Shown here one piece after another: positions 16,245 through 24,748 of a stretch of 64,000 nt of DNA. The stretch is taken from contig NZ_MTQP01000068.1 of assembly GCF_001984175.1 (NCBI RefSeq), positions 868,001 through 932,000 of the forward strand, given 5' to 3'. Source of the stretch: Saccharothrix sp. ALI-22-I (lineage in GTDB: Bacteria > Actinomycetota > Actinomycetes > Mycobacteriales > Pseudonocardiaceae). Made by a program: the position numbers and the translations under genes. The number at the start of each line of letters is the position of its first letter. The first letter of the stretch is position 1. Below the pieces are notes generated by a model. That model searched no databases and was not told where the DNA came from. It saw only the letters and a list, made by a program, of their open reading frames with translations.

Positions 16245-17444
16245 GTGACCGCAATGGGTTACCTCGTCCTGTCGATCGGCGCTCTGCTGATCGGCGGCGC
16301 GGCGTTTCTCGCCGGACGGGCGACCTCCCGTCCCCGGGAGACCCGCCCCAATGGCCTCACCGTCGCCGATCTGATGGCCATGGTCGTCCACTCGTCCCCC
16401 AACGGCATCACCGTGCTCAACGGTTTCGGTGACGTCGTGCTGCACAACGCCAGAGCCGAGGAGCTCGGCGTGGTGCGGAACAACCGGGTCGACGACCGGG
16501 CCAGACGGGCCGCCGAGCTGGCCCGCCGCAACGGCGGCGTGGTCGCGGTCGACCTGTCGTCGCTGGAGGTCAACAAGGGCCGCCAGCCGGAGGCCGTGCA
16601 CGCCTCGGTGAAGGTGCTCACCGACAACTTCGTGGTGGTCGACGCCACCGACGAGTCCGAATCGGTCCGGCTGGAGGCGACCCGCCGCGATTTCGTGGCC
16701 AACGTCAGCCACGAGCTGAAGACCCCGGTCGGCGCGCTCGCGCTGCTGGCCGAAGCGGTGCTGGACGCGTCGGACGACCAGGAGGAGGTCCGCCGGTTCA
16801 GCGCCAAGATCATGCAGGAAGCCACCCGGCTGGGCACCCTGGTCACCGAGCTCATCGCGCTGTCGCGGTTGCAGGGCGCGGAGAAGCTCCCGGAGCTCAG
16901 CCGGGTCGAGGTCGACGTGGTGGTCAACGAGGCGATGAGCCGGTCCAAGCTGGCCGCAGAGTCCGCCGGCATCGACATCGGCACCGACCAGCCCAGCGGC
17001 CTCGAGGTCGAGGGCGACCGGACGTTACTGGTCACCGCGTTGAGCAACCTCCTGGAGAACGCAGTCGCGTACTCGCCGCCGGGCAGCCCGGTCTCGGTCA
17101 GCCGCAAGCTCGTGGACGGGTTCGTCGAGATCGCCGTCACCGACCGCGGCATCGGCATCGCCGAGGACCAGCAGACCCGCGTGTTCGAGCGCTTCTACCG
17201 GGTCGACAAGGCCCGCTCCCGCGCCACCGGCGGCACCGGCCTCGGCCTGGCCATCGTCAAGCACGTCGCCAACAACCACGGCGGCGAGGTGAAGCTGTGG
17301 AGCCTGCCCGGCGTCGGTTCCACGTTCACCTTGCGCATCCCGGCTCACCCCGATCAGGACGAGCCCACGAAGGACCTGCCCAGACAGGGGCCGGCGAGCC
17401 CCGTGCCGAGCGGCGCGGGCAGCAATCATGGAGGAGAGCTGTGA
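16245..17444 (+). CDS. senX3: Sensor histidine kinase
   Basis: A 399-residue kinase partner of RegX3; in relatives the pair controls phosphate-starvation genes. One membrane segment is visible (residues about 6-24), then a PAS-like region (NGITVLNGFGDVVLHN), the H-box VANVSHELKTPVG with phospho-accepting His156, and ATP-binding N, G1 and G2 boxes (NLLENAVAYSPPG, DRGIGI, GGTGLGLAI). The GTG start has TACCAT six bases upstream, pointing to a leaderless mRNA. The stop overlaps the regX3 start by 4 bp. Confidence 0.93.
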   Translation: MTAMGYLVLSIGALLIGGAAFLAGRATSRPRETRPNGLTVADLMAMVVHSSPNGITVLNGFGDVVLHNARAEELGVVRNNRVDDRARRAAELARRNGGVVAVDLSSLEVNKGRQPEAVHASVKVLTDNFVVVDATDESESVRLEATRRDFVANVSHELKTPVGALALLAEAVLDASDDQEEVRRFSAKIMQEATRLGTLVTELIALSRLQGAEKLPELSRVEVDVVVNEAMSRSKLAAESAGIDIGTDQPSGLEVEGDRTLLVTALSNLLENAVAYSPPGSPVSVSRKLVDGFVEIAVTDRGIGIAEDQQTRVFERFYRVDKARSRATGGTGLGLAIVKHVANNHGGEVKLWSLPGVGSTFTLRIPAHPDQDEPTKDLPRQGPASPVPSGAGSNHGGEL

Positions 17445-18121
17445 CCAGGGTGCTCATCGTGGAGGACGAGGAGTCCTTCGCCGATCCGCTCGCCTTCCTG
17501 CTGCGCAAGGAGGGCTTCACCGCGGCGCTCGCGACCACCGGCCACGAGGCGCTGGAGGAGTTCGACCGCAACGGCGCCGACATCGTGCTGCTCGACCTCA
17601 TGCTGCCCGGGATGAGCGGCACCGACGTGTGCAAGCAGTTGCGCGCCCGGTCCGCCGTGCCGGTGATCATGGTGACCGCGCGGGACAGCGAGATCGACAA
17701 GGTGGTCGGCCTGGAACTGGGCGCGGACGACTACGTCACCAAGCCGTACTCGGCGCGTGAGCTGATCGCCCGCATCCGCGCGGTGCTCCGCCGCGGCGGC
17801 GAGAACGAGGAGCTGTTGCCGCAGGTCCTGGAGGCGGGGCCGGTGCGGATGGACGTCGAGCGGCACGTGGTGACGGTGGACGGCGAAGAGGTGAGCCTCC
17901 CGCTCAAGGAGTTCGACCTGCTGGAGTACCTGCTGCGCAACGTCGGCCGGGTGTTGACCCGCGGCCAACTGATCGACCGGGTGTGGGGAGCGGATTACGT
18001 CGGCGACACCAAAACCCTGGACGTGCACGTCAAGCGGCTGCGGTCGAAGATCGAGCCGGACCCGTCGACCCCTCGTCACCTGGTGACCGTGCGCGGACTG
18101 GGCTACAAGTTCGAATCCTGA
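17441..18121 (+). CDS. regX3: Response regulator, OmpR/PhoB family
   Basis: A 226-residue regulator. Receiver domain: acidic pocket EDEE near residues 8-11, phosphorylation site Asp52 in LLDLMLPG, and Lys in YVTKPYSA near 101. The C-terminal winged helix (about 130-225) includes PLKEFDLLEYLLRN and VHVKRLRSKIEPDP. The GTG start overlaps the senX3 stop (GTGA), and GGAGG about six bases upstream marks the ribosome site. Together with SenX3 it is the expected phosphate-responsive pair; no pst or pho genes lie next to it here. Confidence 0.95.
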   Translation: MTRVLIVEDEESFADPLAFLLRKEGFTAALATTGHEALEEFDRNGADIVLLDLMLPGMSGTDVCKQLRARSAVPVIMVTARDSEIDKVVGLELGADDYVTKPYSARELIARIRAVLRRGGENEELLPQVLEAGPVRMDVERHVVTVDGEEVSLPLKEFDLLEYLLRNVGRVLTRGQLIDRVWGADYVGDTKTLDVHVKRLRSKIEPDPSTPRHLVTVRGLGYKFES

Positions 18122-18148
18122 TCATCTCGACCAGGTACGGTGCACCGC

Positions 18149-19159
18149 GTGCGCCTCGGGGTGCTTGATGTCGGGTCCAACACCGTCCACCTCTTGGTGG
18201 TGGACGTTCATCGTGGTGCCCACCCGACACCGATGAGTTCGGAGAAGTCCATGCTGCGCCTCGCGGAGCAGATGGACTCCTCCGGCATGCTCGGCCGTGA
18301 CGGCGCCGACCAGCTGGTGCGCACCGTCGCCGCGTCCAAGGCGGCGGCGGAGCGCTTGGGCTGCGAAGACCTGATGGCGTTCGCGACCTCCGCGGTGCGG
18401 GAGGCGGGCAACTCGGCCGAGGTGCTGGACCGGGTGCGTTCCGAGACCGGCGTCGACCTGCAGGTGCTGACCGGCGAGGACGAGGCCAGGTACACGTTCC
18501 TCGCGGTGCGCCGCTGGTACGGCTGGTCCGCGGGCCGGCTGTTGTGCCTGGACATCGGCGGCGGGTCGCTGGAGCTGGCGGTCGGCGTGGACGAGGAGCC
18601 GGAGGAGGCGTTCTCGGTGCCGCTCGGTGCGGGCCGGCTGACCCGCACGCGGTTCGACAACGACCCGCCGAGCCGGGCCGAGGTGCGCGACACCACCGAG
18701 TGGCTGGCCGAGCAGCTGGCGCCGGTGGCGAAGAAGATCCGCCGAGTGGGCACCCCGGATCGGGTGGTCGCGACGTCGAAGACGTTCCGGACGCTGGCCC
18801 GGTTGACCGGCGCGGCGCCGTCGTCGGCCGGTCCGCGGGCACGGCGCGTGCTCACCGACTCGGGTCTGCGGCAGCTCATCGCGTTCATCTCCCGGATGTC
18901 CGCGTCCGACCTGGCGGAACTCGAAGGGGTGAGCGCGAGCCGGGCGCACCAGCTGGTGGCGGGCGCTCTGGTGGCGGAGGCCACCATGCGAGCCCTGTCA
19001 CTCGGCGAGCTGGAGATTTGCCCCTGGGCCCTGCGGGAGGGTGTCATCCTGCGTCGGCTGGACCACACTAATGGCTCGGACCTGAACACTCCGCCGGAGA
19101 GCACCCGCTGGACGGGTGACACTGGACGGACTGGCCGCCACGGGGCACGGTGGAGTTGA
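18149..19159 (+). CDS. Ppx/GppA phosphatase-family protein
   Basis: A 336-residue member of the exopolyphosphatase/pppGpp phosphohydrolase family, sugar-kinase/actin fold. Phosphate-binding loops are LGVLDVGSNTVHLLVVD at the N-terminus and CLDIGGGSLELAVG near residue 135. The start at GTG 18149 was chosen because TACGGT lies exactly seven bases upstream; GTG 18140 would overlap that hexamer. Actinobacterial relatives downstream of regX3 include a polyphosphatase in Mycobacterium, so a polyphosphate role fits the phosphate regulators beside it. The last base overlaps the next start (TGATG). Confidence 0.88.
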   Translation: MRLGVLDVGSNTVHLLVVDVHRGAHPTPMSSEKSMLRLAEQMDSSGMLGRDGADQLVRTVAASKAAAERLGCEDLMAFATSAVREAGNSAEVLDRVRSETGVDLQVLTGEDEARYTFLAVRRWYGWSAGRLLCLDIGGGSLELAVGVDEEPEEAFSVPLGAGRLTRTRFDNDPPSRAEVRDTTEWLAEQLAPVAKKIRRVGTPDRVVATSKTFRTLARLTGAAPSSAGPRARRVLTDSGLRQLIAFISRMSASDLAELEGVSASRAHQLVAGALVAEATMRALSLGELEICPWALREGVILRRLDHTNGSDLNTPPESTRWTGDTGRTGRHGARWS

Positions 19160-20382
19160 TGAGTCGAGAGAGCGAGTCGGAGCAGACCCAGCGCACCGTC
19201 GCGGAGTTGCTCGCCCAGTACGGCGCGGGCTCCGGTGAGGTGACGCCGCGTCGCCGACGCCGCCGTGCCGAAGAGGCCTCGGACACTGCTCCGCAGGCCA
19301 TCATCGACCGGGTCAACTCCGACAGCGGACAGCTGCGCGCGATCCGCGACGAGCCCGAGCCGCCGCCGCCGGCCGCGCCCCCGTTGCCGCAGCGGCAGCG
19401 CTCCGTCGAGGCCGAGCGCACCACCTACCAACAGCCGGTCGCGCCGCCGCCCCCGCCGCCTCCGCCTCCGTCGCGGCAGGAGCCGCCGGTCTCCCGGTCG
19501 GACATCTCCCGGCTGGAGTCACCGGGCGCGCGGCGTGAGCCGCCCGTCTCGCGGCTCGAACCGCCCAAGAAGGCCGAGTCCGGTCGTCGGCGGGCGCCCG
19601 ATATCGACCCGGCCGAGGAGACCAGGGTCGTGCCGCCGATCCTGGCCGACTACCCGGGCGAGCCGGCCCGGCCCGCCATGCCGAAACCGCCCGAGCCGTC
19701 GCGGTCGAACCTGGTGCGCCCCGCGCCGCCGCCCGGCAAACCACCGGTGGGCAAGCCGCCGGCGCGTGAGCCGGTGACCGAGGTGCTGCCGCGCATCGCG
19801 GACAAGCTCACGCCGAACGTGCCGCTGGAGTCGTTGCCGACCGAGTCGGTGCTGATCGTGCCGCCCGCGCCGCCGAGGCTGCCCGAGCCGTTGCCCGACC
19901 AGACCCCCGAGGACTGGTTCGGCGACGACGACGACGAGCCCGAAGGCGACGCCGGGCCGGAGAGCACCCAGTTCCACCCGTACGTCGACCTCGACGAAGA
20001 GGAGGAGGACGACAACTACGGTCGCCGCGACTCCAAGAGACGCGACTTCGACGACGACGAGCCCGCCGGGCTGGCCGACGTCGACGAGGACGAGGACGAC
20101 GACCGCCCCGCCGACCGTTCGGCCGGCAAGGAGTGGCTGGTCATGATCGGCCAGCTCGCCGTCGGCGTGATCGGTGGCGCGGCGCTGTGGCTCGGCTTCA
20201 ACTTCCTGTGGCGCACGGCCGCGCCCGCGGCGCTGGTCGTGGCACTGGGTGTGACCGTCGGTCTGGTGATGGTGGTCCGCAAGATCCGCCGCGCGGACGA
20301 TCTCCAGACCACCGTCCTGGCCGTGCTGGTGGGGTTGATCGTGACGGTCTCGCCTGCCGCGATGCTCTTGGTGAAGTCTTGA
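19159..20382 (+). CDS. Proline-rich membrane protein, unknown function
   Basis: A 407-residue protein of three parts: a basic N-terminus (TPRRRRRRAEE), about 220 residues of disordered Pro-rich sequence with poly-Pro runs followed by an Asp/Glu-rich segment (DEEEEDDNY, DEDEDDDRPAD), and two or three membrane segments in the last 90 residues. It occupies the position of a conserved actinobacterial gene of the same architecture between the Ppx-like and AP-endonuclease-fold genes. The start overlaps the previous stop by 1 bp and the stop overlaps the next TTG start by 3-4 bp, so the three genes form an operon. Confidence 0.75.
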   Translation: MSRESESEQTQRTVAELLAQYGAGSGEVTPRRRRRRAEEASDTAPQAIIDRVNSDSGQLRAIRDEPEPPPPAAPPLPQRQRSVEAERTTYQQPVAPPPPPPPPPSRQEPPVSRSDISRLESPGARREPPVSRLEPPKKAESGRRRAPDIDPAEETRVVPPILADYPGEPARPAMPKPPEPSRSNLVRPAPPPGKPPVGKPPAREPVTEVLPRIADKLTPNVPLESLPTESVLIVPPAPPRLPEPLPDQTPEDWFGDDDDEPEGDAGPESTQFHPYVDLDEEEEDDNYGRRDSKRRDFDDDEPAGLADVDEDEDDDRPADRSAGKEWLVMIGQLAVGVIGGAALWLGFNFLWRTAAPAALVVALGVTVGLVMVVRKIRRADDLQTTVLAVLVGLIVTVSPAAMLLVKS

Positions 20383-21164
20383 TCCCGGTCGGCCTGTCCA
20401 CCGCGGCCGTGTGGCCGCAGCCGGCCGGTGCCGGGTTCGAGGCCGCCGCCGAGCTGGGCTACGACGGCGTCGAGGTCATGGTGTGGGCCGATCCGGTGAG
20501 CCAGGACGTGCGGGCGCTGGACCGGCTCTCGAAGCGGACCCGGATGCCGGTGCTGGCCGTGCACGCGCCGTGCCTGCTGATCAGCCAGCGGGTGTGGTCG
20601 CCGGACCCGGGGGAACGGCTGCGGCGCAGCGTCCAGGCCGCCAGTGACCTGGGTGCGCGGACGGTCGTGCTGCACCCGCCGTTCCTGTGGCAGCGGAAGT
20701 ACGCGGACGGGTTCGCCGACCTGGTCGCGTCGTTGGAGGACTCCAGCGATGTCGCCATCGCGGTGGAGAACATGTTCCCGGTGCGGCGTGCGCTGGGCCG
20801 TGGCCGATCGGTGCAGGTGACGGCGTTCCGGCCGTCGATCGACCCGACCGACGTGGGGCACCGCAACTACACGCTGGACCTGTCGCACGCGTCGGCCGCG
20901 CACGAGGACGTGATGGAGCTGGCCAAGCGCATGGGCGACGGCTTGACCCACGTGCACCTGGCCGACGGCTCCGGCCTCCCCAAAGACGAGCACCTGGTCC
21001 CCGGCCGCGGCAACCAGCCGTGCGGCGAACTCCTGTCCCACCTGACCCGCACCGGCTTCACCGGCCAGGTAGTCCTGGAAGTCAACACCCGCCGCGCCCG
21101 CACCGCCGCCGAACGCGCCGAACTCCTAGCCGAATCCCTCCTCTACGCCCGCCTGCACCTCTAG
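20379..21164 (+). CDS. Sugar phosphate isomerase/epimerase-type TIM-barrel protein
   Basis: A 261-residue protein of the AP-endonuclease-2/xylose-isomerase-like fold. Metal-ligand positions are seen as Glu in GYDGVEVMVW, His in AVHAPCLL, Glu in AIAVENMFP, His/Asp in TLDLSHAS, HVHLADGSG, and Glu in QVVLEVNT. The TTG start overlaps the preceding stop (TTGA). In Mycobacterium the matching gene lies at the same place. Whether it acts on sugars or DNA is unknown. Confidence 0.8.
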   Translation: MIPVGLSTAAVWPQPAGAGFEAAAELGYDGVEVMVWADPVSQDVRALDRLSKRTRMPVLAVHAPCLLISQRVWSPDPGERLRRSVQAASDLGARTVVLHPPFLWQRKYADGFADLVASLEDSSDVAIAVENMFPVRRALGRGRSVQVTAFRPSIDPTDVGHRNYTLDLSHASAAHEDVMELAKRMGDGLTHVHLADGSGLPKDEHLVPGRGNQPCGELLSHLTRTGFTGQVVLEVNTRRARTAAERAELLAESLLYARLHL

Positions 21165-21168
21165 CCCC

Positions 21169-21376
21169 CGAGAGTCGAACCCCCAGACCCCCTGAGTTCA
21201 ACACTCAGGACCCGCGTACCCCGACACTGAACGTTGAACTCGCCCTACCTGAGCGTTCGACTCTCGCGCGTGTCCAACGTTCAGAACGCGCGTGTCCAAC
21301 GTTCAGAACGCGCGTGTCCAACGTTCGGAACGGGCGTGTCCTACGTTCGGAACGCGCGAGTTGAACGTTCAGGCGC
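21169..21376. repeat. 22-bp repeat cluster B
   Basis: About nine copies over 208 bp. Four reverse-oriented units with an exact 22-bp period begin at 21267, 21289, 21311 and 21333, each containing GTCCAACGTTC or a near variant, and a shorter one follows. Ahead of them lie two forward units (about 21226-21266) and, before those, two further reversed copies with CGAGAGTCGAAC and GAGTTCAACACTCAGG. The cluster sits between the end of the isomerase-like gene and the proline dehydrogenase promoter. Confidence 0.9.
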
Positions 21377-21464
21377 TGTGAACGTGATATTCAGGGGTCG
21401 GTAACCGCGTCGGCCCGCCAACTCGCATCCGCTCTCACCCGACTCAGCGGCTAGGGTCTTGATC

Positions 21465-22385
21465 GTGAACCCGTTGCGCACGTTGATCCTCGCCGCCGCG
21501 GGCAACGACACGGTGCGCCGGGTCGTCGCGACCGCCCCCGTCAGCCGTGACGTGGTGCGCCGGTTCGTGGCCGGTGAGACCACCGCCGACGCGATCGACG
21601 CGACCAGCACGCTGATCGGACGCGGCCTGCGCGTCACCCTGGACTACCTGGGCGAGGACACCACCGACCGCACGACCGCCGAACGCACCGTCCACGCGTA
21701 CCTGGAGGCGCTGGACCAGCTGCACGACGTCGGCCTGGCCGTCGACGCCGAGGTGAGCGTGAAGCTGTCCGCCGTCGGCCTGGCCCTGGACGAGACGTTG
21801 GCGCTGGACAACGCGTCCCGCATCTGCGCGGCGGCCGAGCAGGCGGGCACCACGGTCACCCTCGACATGGAGGACCACACCACCACCGACGCCACCCTCC
21901 GCGTGCTCGCCGAACTGCGCCGCCACTGGCCGTCGGTGGGCGCGGTGCTCCAGGCGTACCTGCGCCGCACCCTGGACGACTGCCGCGAACTCGCGGACAC
22001 CCGCGTCCGGCTGTGCAAGGGCGCGTACGCCGAGCCGGCGTCGGTGGCCTACGTCGACCCGCACCAGGTCGACCTCAACTACGTGCGCTGCGCCAACGTC
22101 CTGCTGGCCGGCTCCGGTTACCCGATGTTCGCCACCCACGACCCGCGCCTGATCGAGATCATCGGGGAACGCGCCCGCTGGTACGACAAGTCGGTCGAGG
22201 ACTTCGAGTTCCAGATGCTGTACGGCGTCCGGACCGGCGAGCAGCTGCACCTCGCCGCGGAGGGGCACGTCGTGCGCGTGTACGTGCCGTTCGGCGGGCA
22301 GTGGTACGGGTACCTGATGCGCCGGCTCGCCGAGCGACCGGCCAACGTCGCGTTCTTCCTGCGCTCGCTGGTAAGCCGTTCGTGA
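21465..22385 (+). CDS. Proline dehydrogenase
   Basis: A 306-residue FAD-dependent monofunctional enzyme that oxidises proline to delta-1-pyrroline-5-carboxylate. Family motifs: VSVKLSAVGLALD, the TLDMEDHTTTDATL strand, QAYLRRTLDD, RLCKGAYAEP and the C-terminal RVYVPFGGQWYGYLMRRLAERP, which holds the Arg pair that binds proline carboxylate. The GTG start has TAGGGT seven bases upstream (21452-21457), so a leaderless mRNA is likely. It is followed by a thioesterase gene and then proC, the reverse-direction reductase of proline metabolism. Repeat clusters lie on both sides of the two-gene unit. Confidence 0.93.
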   Translation: MNPLRTLILAAAGNDTVRRVVATAPVSRDVVRRFVAGETTADAIDATSTLIGRGLRVTLDYLGEDTTDRTTAERTVHAYLEALDQLHDVGLAVDAEVSVKLSAVGLALDETLALDNASRICAAAEQAGTTVTLDMEDHTTTDATLRVLAELRRHWPSVGAVLQAYLRRTLDDCRELADTRVRLCKGAYAEPASVAYVDPHQVDLNYVRCANVLLAGSGYPMFATHDPRLIEIIGERARWYDKSVEDFEFQMLYGVRTGEQLHLAAEGHVVRVYVPFGGQWYGYLMRRLAERPANVAFFLRSLVSRS

Positions 22386-22393
22386 GGAGCCCT

Positions 22394-23200
22394 GTGTCCT
22401 TCTCGGTAGCCAGTGCGGTCCGCCCCCTGGGCGACGGCACGTACACCGCGTCCCTGCCCGCCGACTGGACCGTCGGCCCCAAGCCGCACGGCGGGTTCCT
22501 GCTGGCACTGGTCGCGCGTGCGGCGGTGGACAGCGCACGGGCGGCCGTGCCCGATGCCGACGACCTGGCGCCGTTGGCGGTGAGCACGCAGTTCCTGAGC
22601 GCGCCGGAGGTGGGGCCGGTGCTGGTGCGGACCCAGGTGCGCAAGGCGGGGCGGACGGCGACCGTGGTGACGTCGACGCTGGAGCAGCGCGGGCGCAGCT
22701 GCGTGGAGGCGGTGGTGACGGTCGGGCGGATGCCGACGGCCGTGCCGGACTACGTCGACCTGCCCGACATGCCCGCCGCGCCGCCCGTGGACGCGATCGA
22801 CCTGGCGTCGATGGGGTCCGGTGGGGTGTACAAGCTCGGGTCGGTGTGCGACGTGCGGCTGGACCAGGAGGGTGCAGGGTTCCTGAAGGGGCGCGTCGGT
22901 GACCCGTTGGTGCTGCGGCTGTGGGTGCGTCCGCTGGGTGAGCGGCCCGATCCGTACTTCACGCTGATCGCCGGGGACATCTCGATGCCGGTGACGTTCA
23001 ACCTGGGCCGGTTCGGGTGGTCGCCGACGGTGCAGCTGACGGCGTTGCTGCGGGCGAACCCGGCACCGGGGTGGCTGCGCGTGCGGGTGTCGTGCAGCGC
23101 GGTGCACGGGCAGTGGTTCGACGAGGACGCCGTGGTGATCGACTCCGCGGGTCGGCTGGTGTGCCAGGCGCGGCAGTTGGCGTTGACCCCGGCGAGCTGA
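22394..23200 (+). CDS. Thioesterase-family protein (double hotdog)
   Basis: A 268-residue TesB/double-hotdog protein: the N-terminal hotdog shows TVGPKPHGGFLLALVARAA, and the second has PVTFNLGRFGWSPTVQLTALLR. Such proteins hydrolyse acyl-CoA esters; the substrate is unknown. The GTG at 22394 was chosen because AGGAG lies four bases upstream; GTG 22382, overlapping the proline dehydrogenase stop, would add four residues. It is co-transcribed with proline dehydrogenase. Confidence 0.8.
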   Translation: MSFSVASAVRPLGDGTYTASLPADWTVGPKPHGGFLLALVARAAVDSARAAVPDADDLAPLAVSTQFLSAPEVGPVLVRTQVRKAGRTATVVTSTLEQRGRSCVEAVVTVGRMPTAVPDYVDLPDMPAAPPVDAIDLASMGSGGVYKLGSVCDVRLDQEGAGFLKGRVGDPLVLRLWVRPLGERPDPYFTLIAGDISMPVTFNLGRFGWSPTVQLTALLRANPAPGWLRVRVSCSAVHGQWFDEDAVVIDSAGRLVCQARQLALTPAS

Positions 23201-23210
23201 CAGGACGGTG

Positions 23211-23341
23211 TTCTGAGCGTTCAACTCGCCTGTTCTGAACGTTGGACACGCGCGTTCCCAACGTTGGACACGCGTGTTCTGAACGTTGGACACGCGCGTT
23301 CTGAACGTTGGACACGCGGGCCTGGGGGTTTGACTCTCGTG
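23211..23341. repeat. 22-bp repeat cluster C
   Basis: Five consecutive units with an exact 22-bp period, starting at 23211, 23233, 23255, 23277 and 23299, followed by a degenerate sixth copy. The consensus core is CTGAACGTTGGACACGCG, with two palindromic hexamers per unit (AACGTT and CGCGCG), each repeating about every two helical turns. It lies between the thioesterase gene and the proC promoter. Confidence 0.95.
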
Positions 23342-23384
23342 TCCTGGGGGGTTGGGGGTTGAGGGGGCGTGGCAGGCTTGGCGC

Positions 23385-24197
23385 ATGACGACCATCGCCG
23401 TGTTGGGGGCTGGCAAGATCGGTGAAGCTCTGCTGTCGGGGCTGTTGCAAGGGGGGCGCAAGGCCGACGAGCTGCTGTTCACCGAGAAGCACCCGGAGCG
23501 GGCCGCCGCGTTGACCGCGCGGTACGGGGTGGAGGGCCTGGACGTGGCCGGTGCCGCGCAGCGGGCCGACGTGCTCGTGGTCGCGGTCAAGCCGCAGGAC
23601 ATCGAACCGCTGCTGGACGAGCTGGCCCCCGTGCTCAAGCCGGGCACGCTCGTCGTGTCGCTCTGCGCGGGCCTGCCGACGTCCCTGTACGAGCGCAGGC
23701 TGCCCGACAGCACCCCGGTGGTCCGGGTCATGCCGAACACCCCGATGGTCGTCGGCGAGGCCATGAGCGCCATCTCAGCCGGTCGCTACGCCACCGACGA
23801 CCACCTGAACCTGGTCGAGGAGCTGCTGCGCACCGTCGGCAAGGTGGCCCGCGTCCCGGAGAGCCAGCAGGACGCCGTCACCGCCCTGTCCGGCTCCGGC
23901 CCCGCCTACTTCTTCTACCTGGTCGAAGCCATGATCGACGCGGGCATCCTGCTGGGCATCCCGCGTGACCTGGCCGGTCAGCTGATCATCCAGTCGGCGG
24001 TCGGCGCGGCCACCATGCTCAACGAGGGCGACCAGCACCCGGTCATCCTCCGCGAAGCCGTCACGTCCCCCGCCGGCACCACCATCATGGCCATCCGCGA
24101 GCTGGAGAGGCACGGCGTGCGCGCGGCCATGCTGGCGGCCATCGAGGCGGCCCGCGACCGTTCGGTGGAACTGGGACGGGACCACGAGGCGGACTGA
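23385..24197 (+). CDS. proC: Pyrroline-5-carboxylate reductase
   Basis: A 270-residue NAD(P)H enzyme for the last step of proline synthesis. Rossmann motif VLGAGKIGEALLSGL at the N-terminus, the VRVMPNTPMVVGEAMSA stretch near residue 115, and the signature ALSGSGPAYFFYLVEAM with REAVTSPAGTTIMAI near the C-terminus. The ATG at 23385 fits the family and has CAGGCT six bases upstream. Repeat cluster C ends about 30 bp before this hexamer, covering the -35 region. Confidence 0.97.
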   Translation: MTTIAVLGAGKIGEALLSGLLQGGRKADELLFTEKHPERAAALTARYGVEGLDVAGAAQRADVLVVAVKPQDIEPLLDELAPVLKPGTLVVSLCAGLPTSLYERRLPDSTPVVRVMPNTPMVVGEAMSAISAGRYATDDHLNLVEELLRTVGKVARVPESQQDAVTALSGSGPAYFFYLVEAMIDAGILLGIPRDLAGQLIIQSAVGAATMLNEGDQHPVILREAVTSPAGTTIMAIRELERHGVRAAMLAAIEAARDRSVELGRDHEAD

Positions 24198-24317
24198 TAC
24201 CGCCATTGGCCGTCGCACCAGTCCCACGTGTCCCGTTACCCTCAAGGGAGCACGTGCGTGTCGAACCGTCGGTGGGGAAGCCGACGGCACGACGCGTGTC
24301 GAAGGACGCGGTGATCT

Positions 24318-24521
24318 ATGCCTGCGGAGGAGAAGCCACTCGGCCAAGTCAGATTCCTGACGGTCGCCGAGGTCGCGCTGGTTATGCGTGTGTCGAAGAT
24401 GACGGTGTACCGGCTGGTTCACTCCGGTGAGCTGACGGCGGTGCGCGTGGGCAAGTCGTTCAGAGTGCCGGAGAAGGCGGTGCACGAGTACCTGCGCAAC
24501 GCCTACTTCGACGCCGGGTGA
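24318..24521 (+). CDS. Excisionase-family (MerR-like) small DNA-binding protein
   Basis: A 67-residue protein with a single winged-helix DNA-binding domain: FLTVAEVALVMRVSKMTVYRL is the helix-turn-helix and GKSFRVPEKAVHEYLRNAYF forms the wing and last helix. It belongs to the excisionase/BldC-like group but is distinct from the BldC gene at 52 kb. The same small gene lies between proC and the bS22 gene across actinobacteria, so it is a core chromosomal regulator rather than a phage excisionase. Target unknown. Confidence 0.85.
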   Translation: MPAEEKPLGQVRFLTVAEVALVMRVSKMTVYRLVHSGELTAVRVGKSFRVPEKAVHEYLRNAYFDAG

Positions 24522-24592
24522 GAGCGGGTACGGGCGAGCGCGTAAAGTGATAGGCCGTTCGTGCCTGGTGTCGGCGCGCCCGCTTGACGGGT

Positions 24593-24614
24593 GTCTCCAC
24601 CGGCGCGTGGAGAC
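24593..24614 (+). promoter_or_regulatory. Leader hairpin upstream of the bS22 gene
   Basis: GTCTCCAC (24593-24600) pairs perfectly with 24607-24614 around a 6-nt loop, 30 bp before the bS22 start and ahead of its GAAGG ribosome site. It could be a leader structure of a ribosomal-protein mRNA; a role is inference. Confidence 0.4.
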
Positions 24615-24643
24615 CACCAACGTCTAGTAGTGAAGGAACCCGC

Positions 24644-24745
24644 ATGGGCTCGGTCATCAAGAAGCGCCGCAAGCGCATGTCGAAGAAGAAGCACCGCAAG
24701 TTGCTGCGCAAGACGCGCGTCCAGCGTAGGAAGCGCGGCAAGTAA
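24644..24745 (+). CDS. Small ribosomal subunit protein bS22 (AURKAIP1/COX24 domain)
   Basis: A 33-residue, extremely basic peptide (MGSVIKKRRKRMSKKKHRKL...) ending QRRKRGK. It matches the AURKAIP1/COX24-type domain seen as bS22 in the mycobacterial 30S subunit. It is too short for routine gene calling, but its position after the excisionase-like gene and before an epimerase gene is conserved in actinobacteria. GAAGG about seven bases upstream supports the ATG. A large nested stem-loop follows immediately. Confidence 0.93.
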   Translation: MGSVIKKRRKRMSKKKHRKLLRKTRVQRRKRGK

Positions 24746-24748
24746 CCC

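Noticed and set aside
15756..16712. A full 318-residue LuxR-type regulator on the minus strand
   Set aside because: Only the last 60-75 residues resemble the family. The rest is antisense to the aldo/keto reductase remnant and to the 5' half of senX3.
23211..23341. CRISPR array
   Set aside because: The repeats are directly adjacent with no unique spacers, and no cas gene is present in the window.
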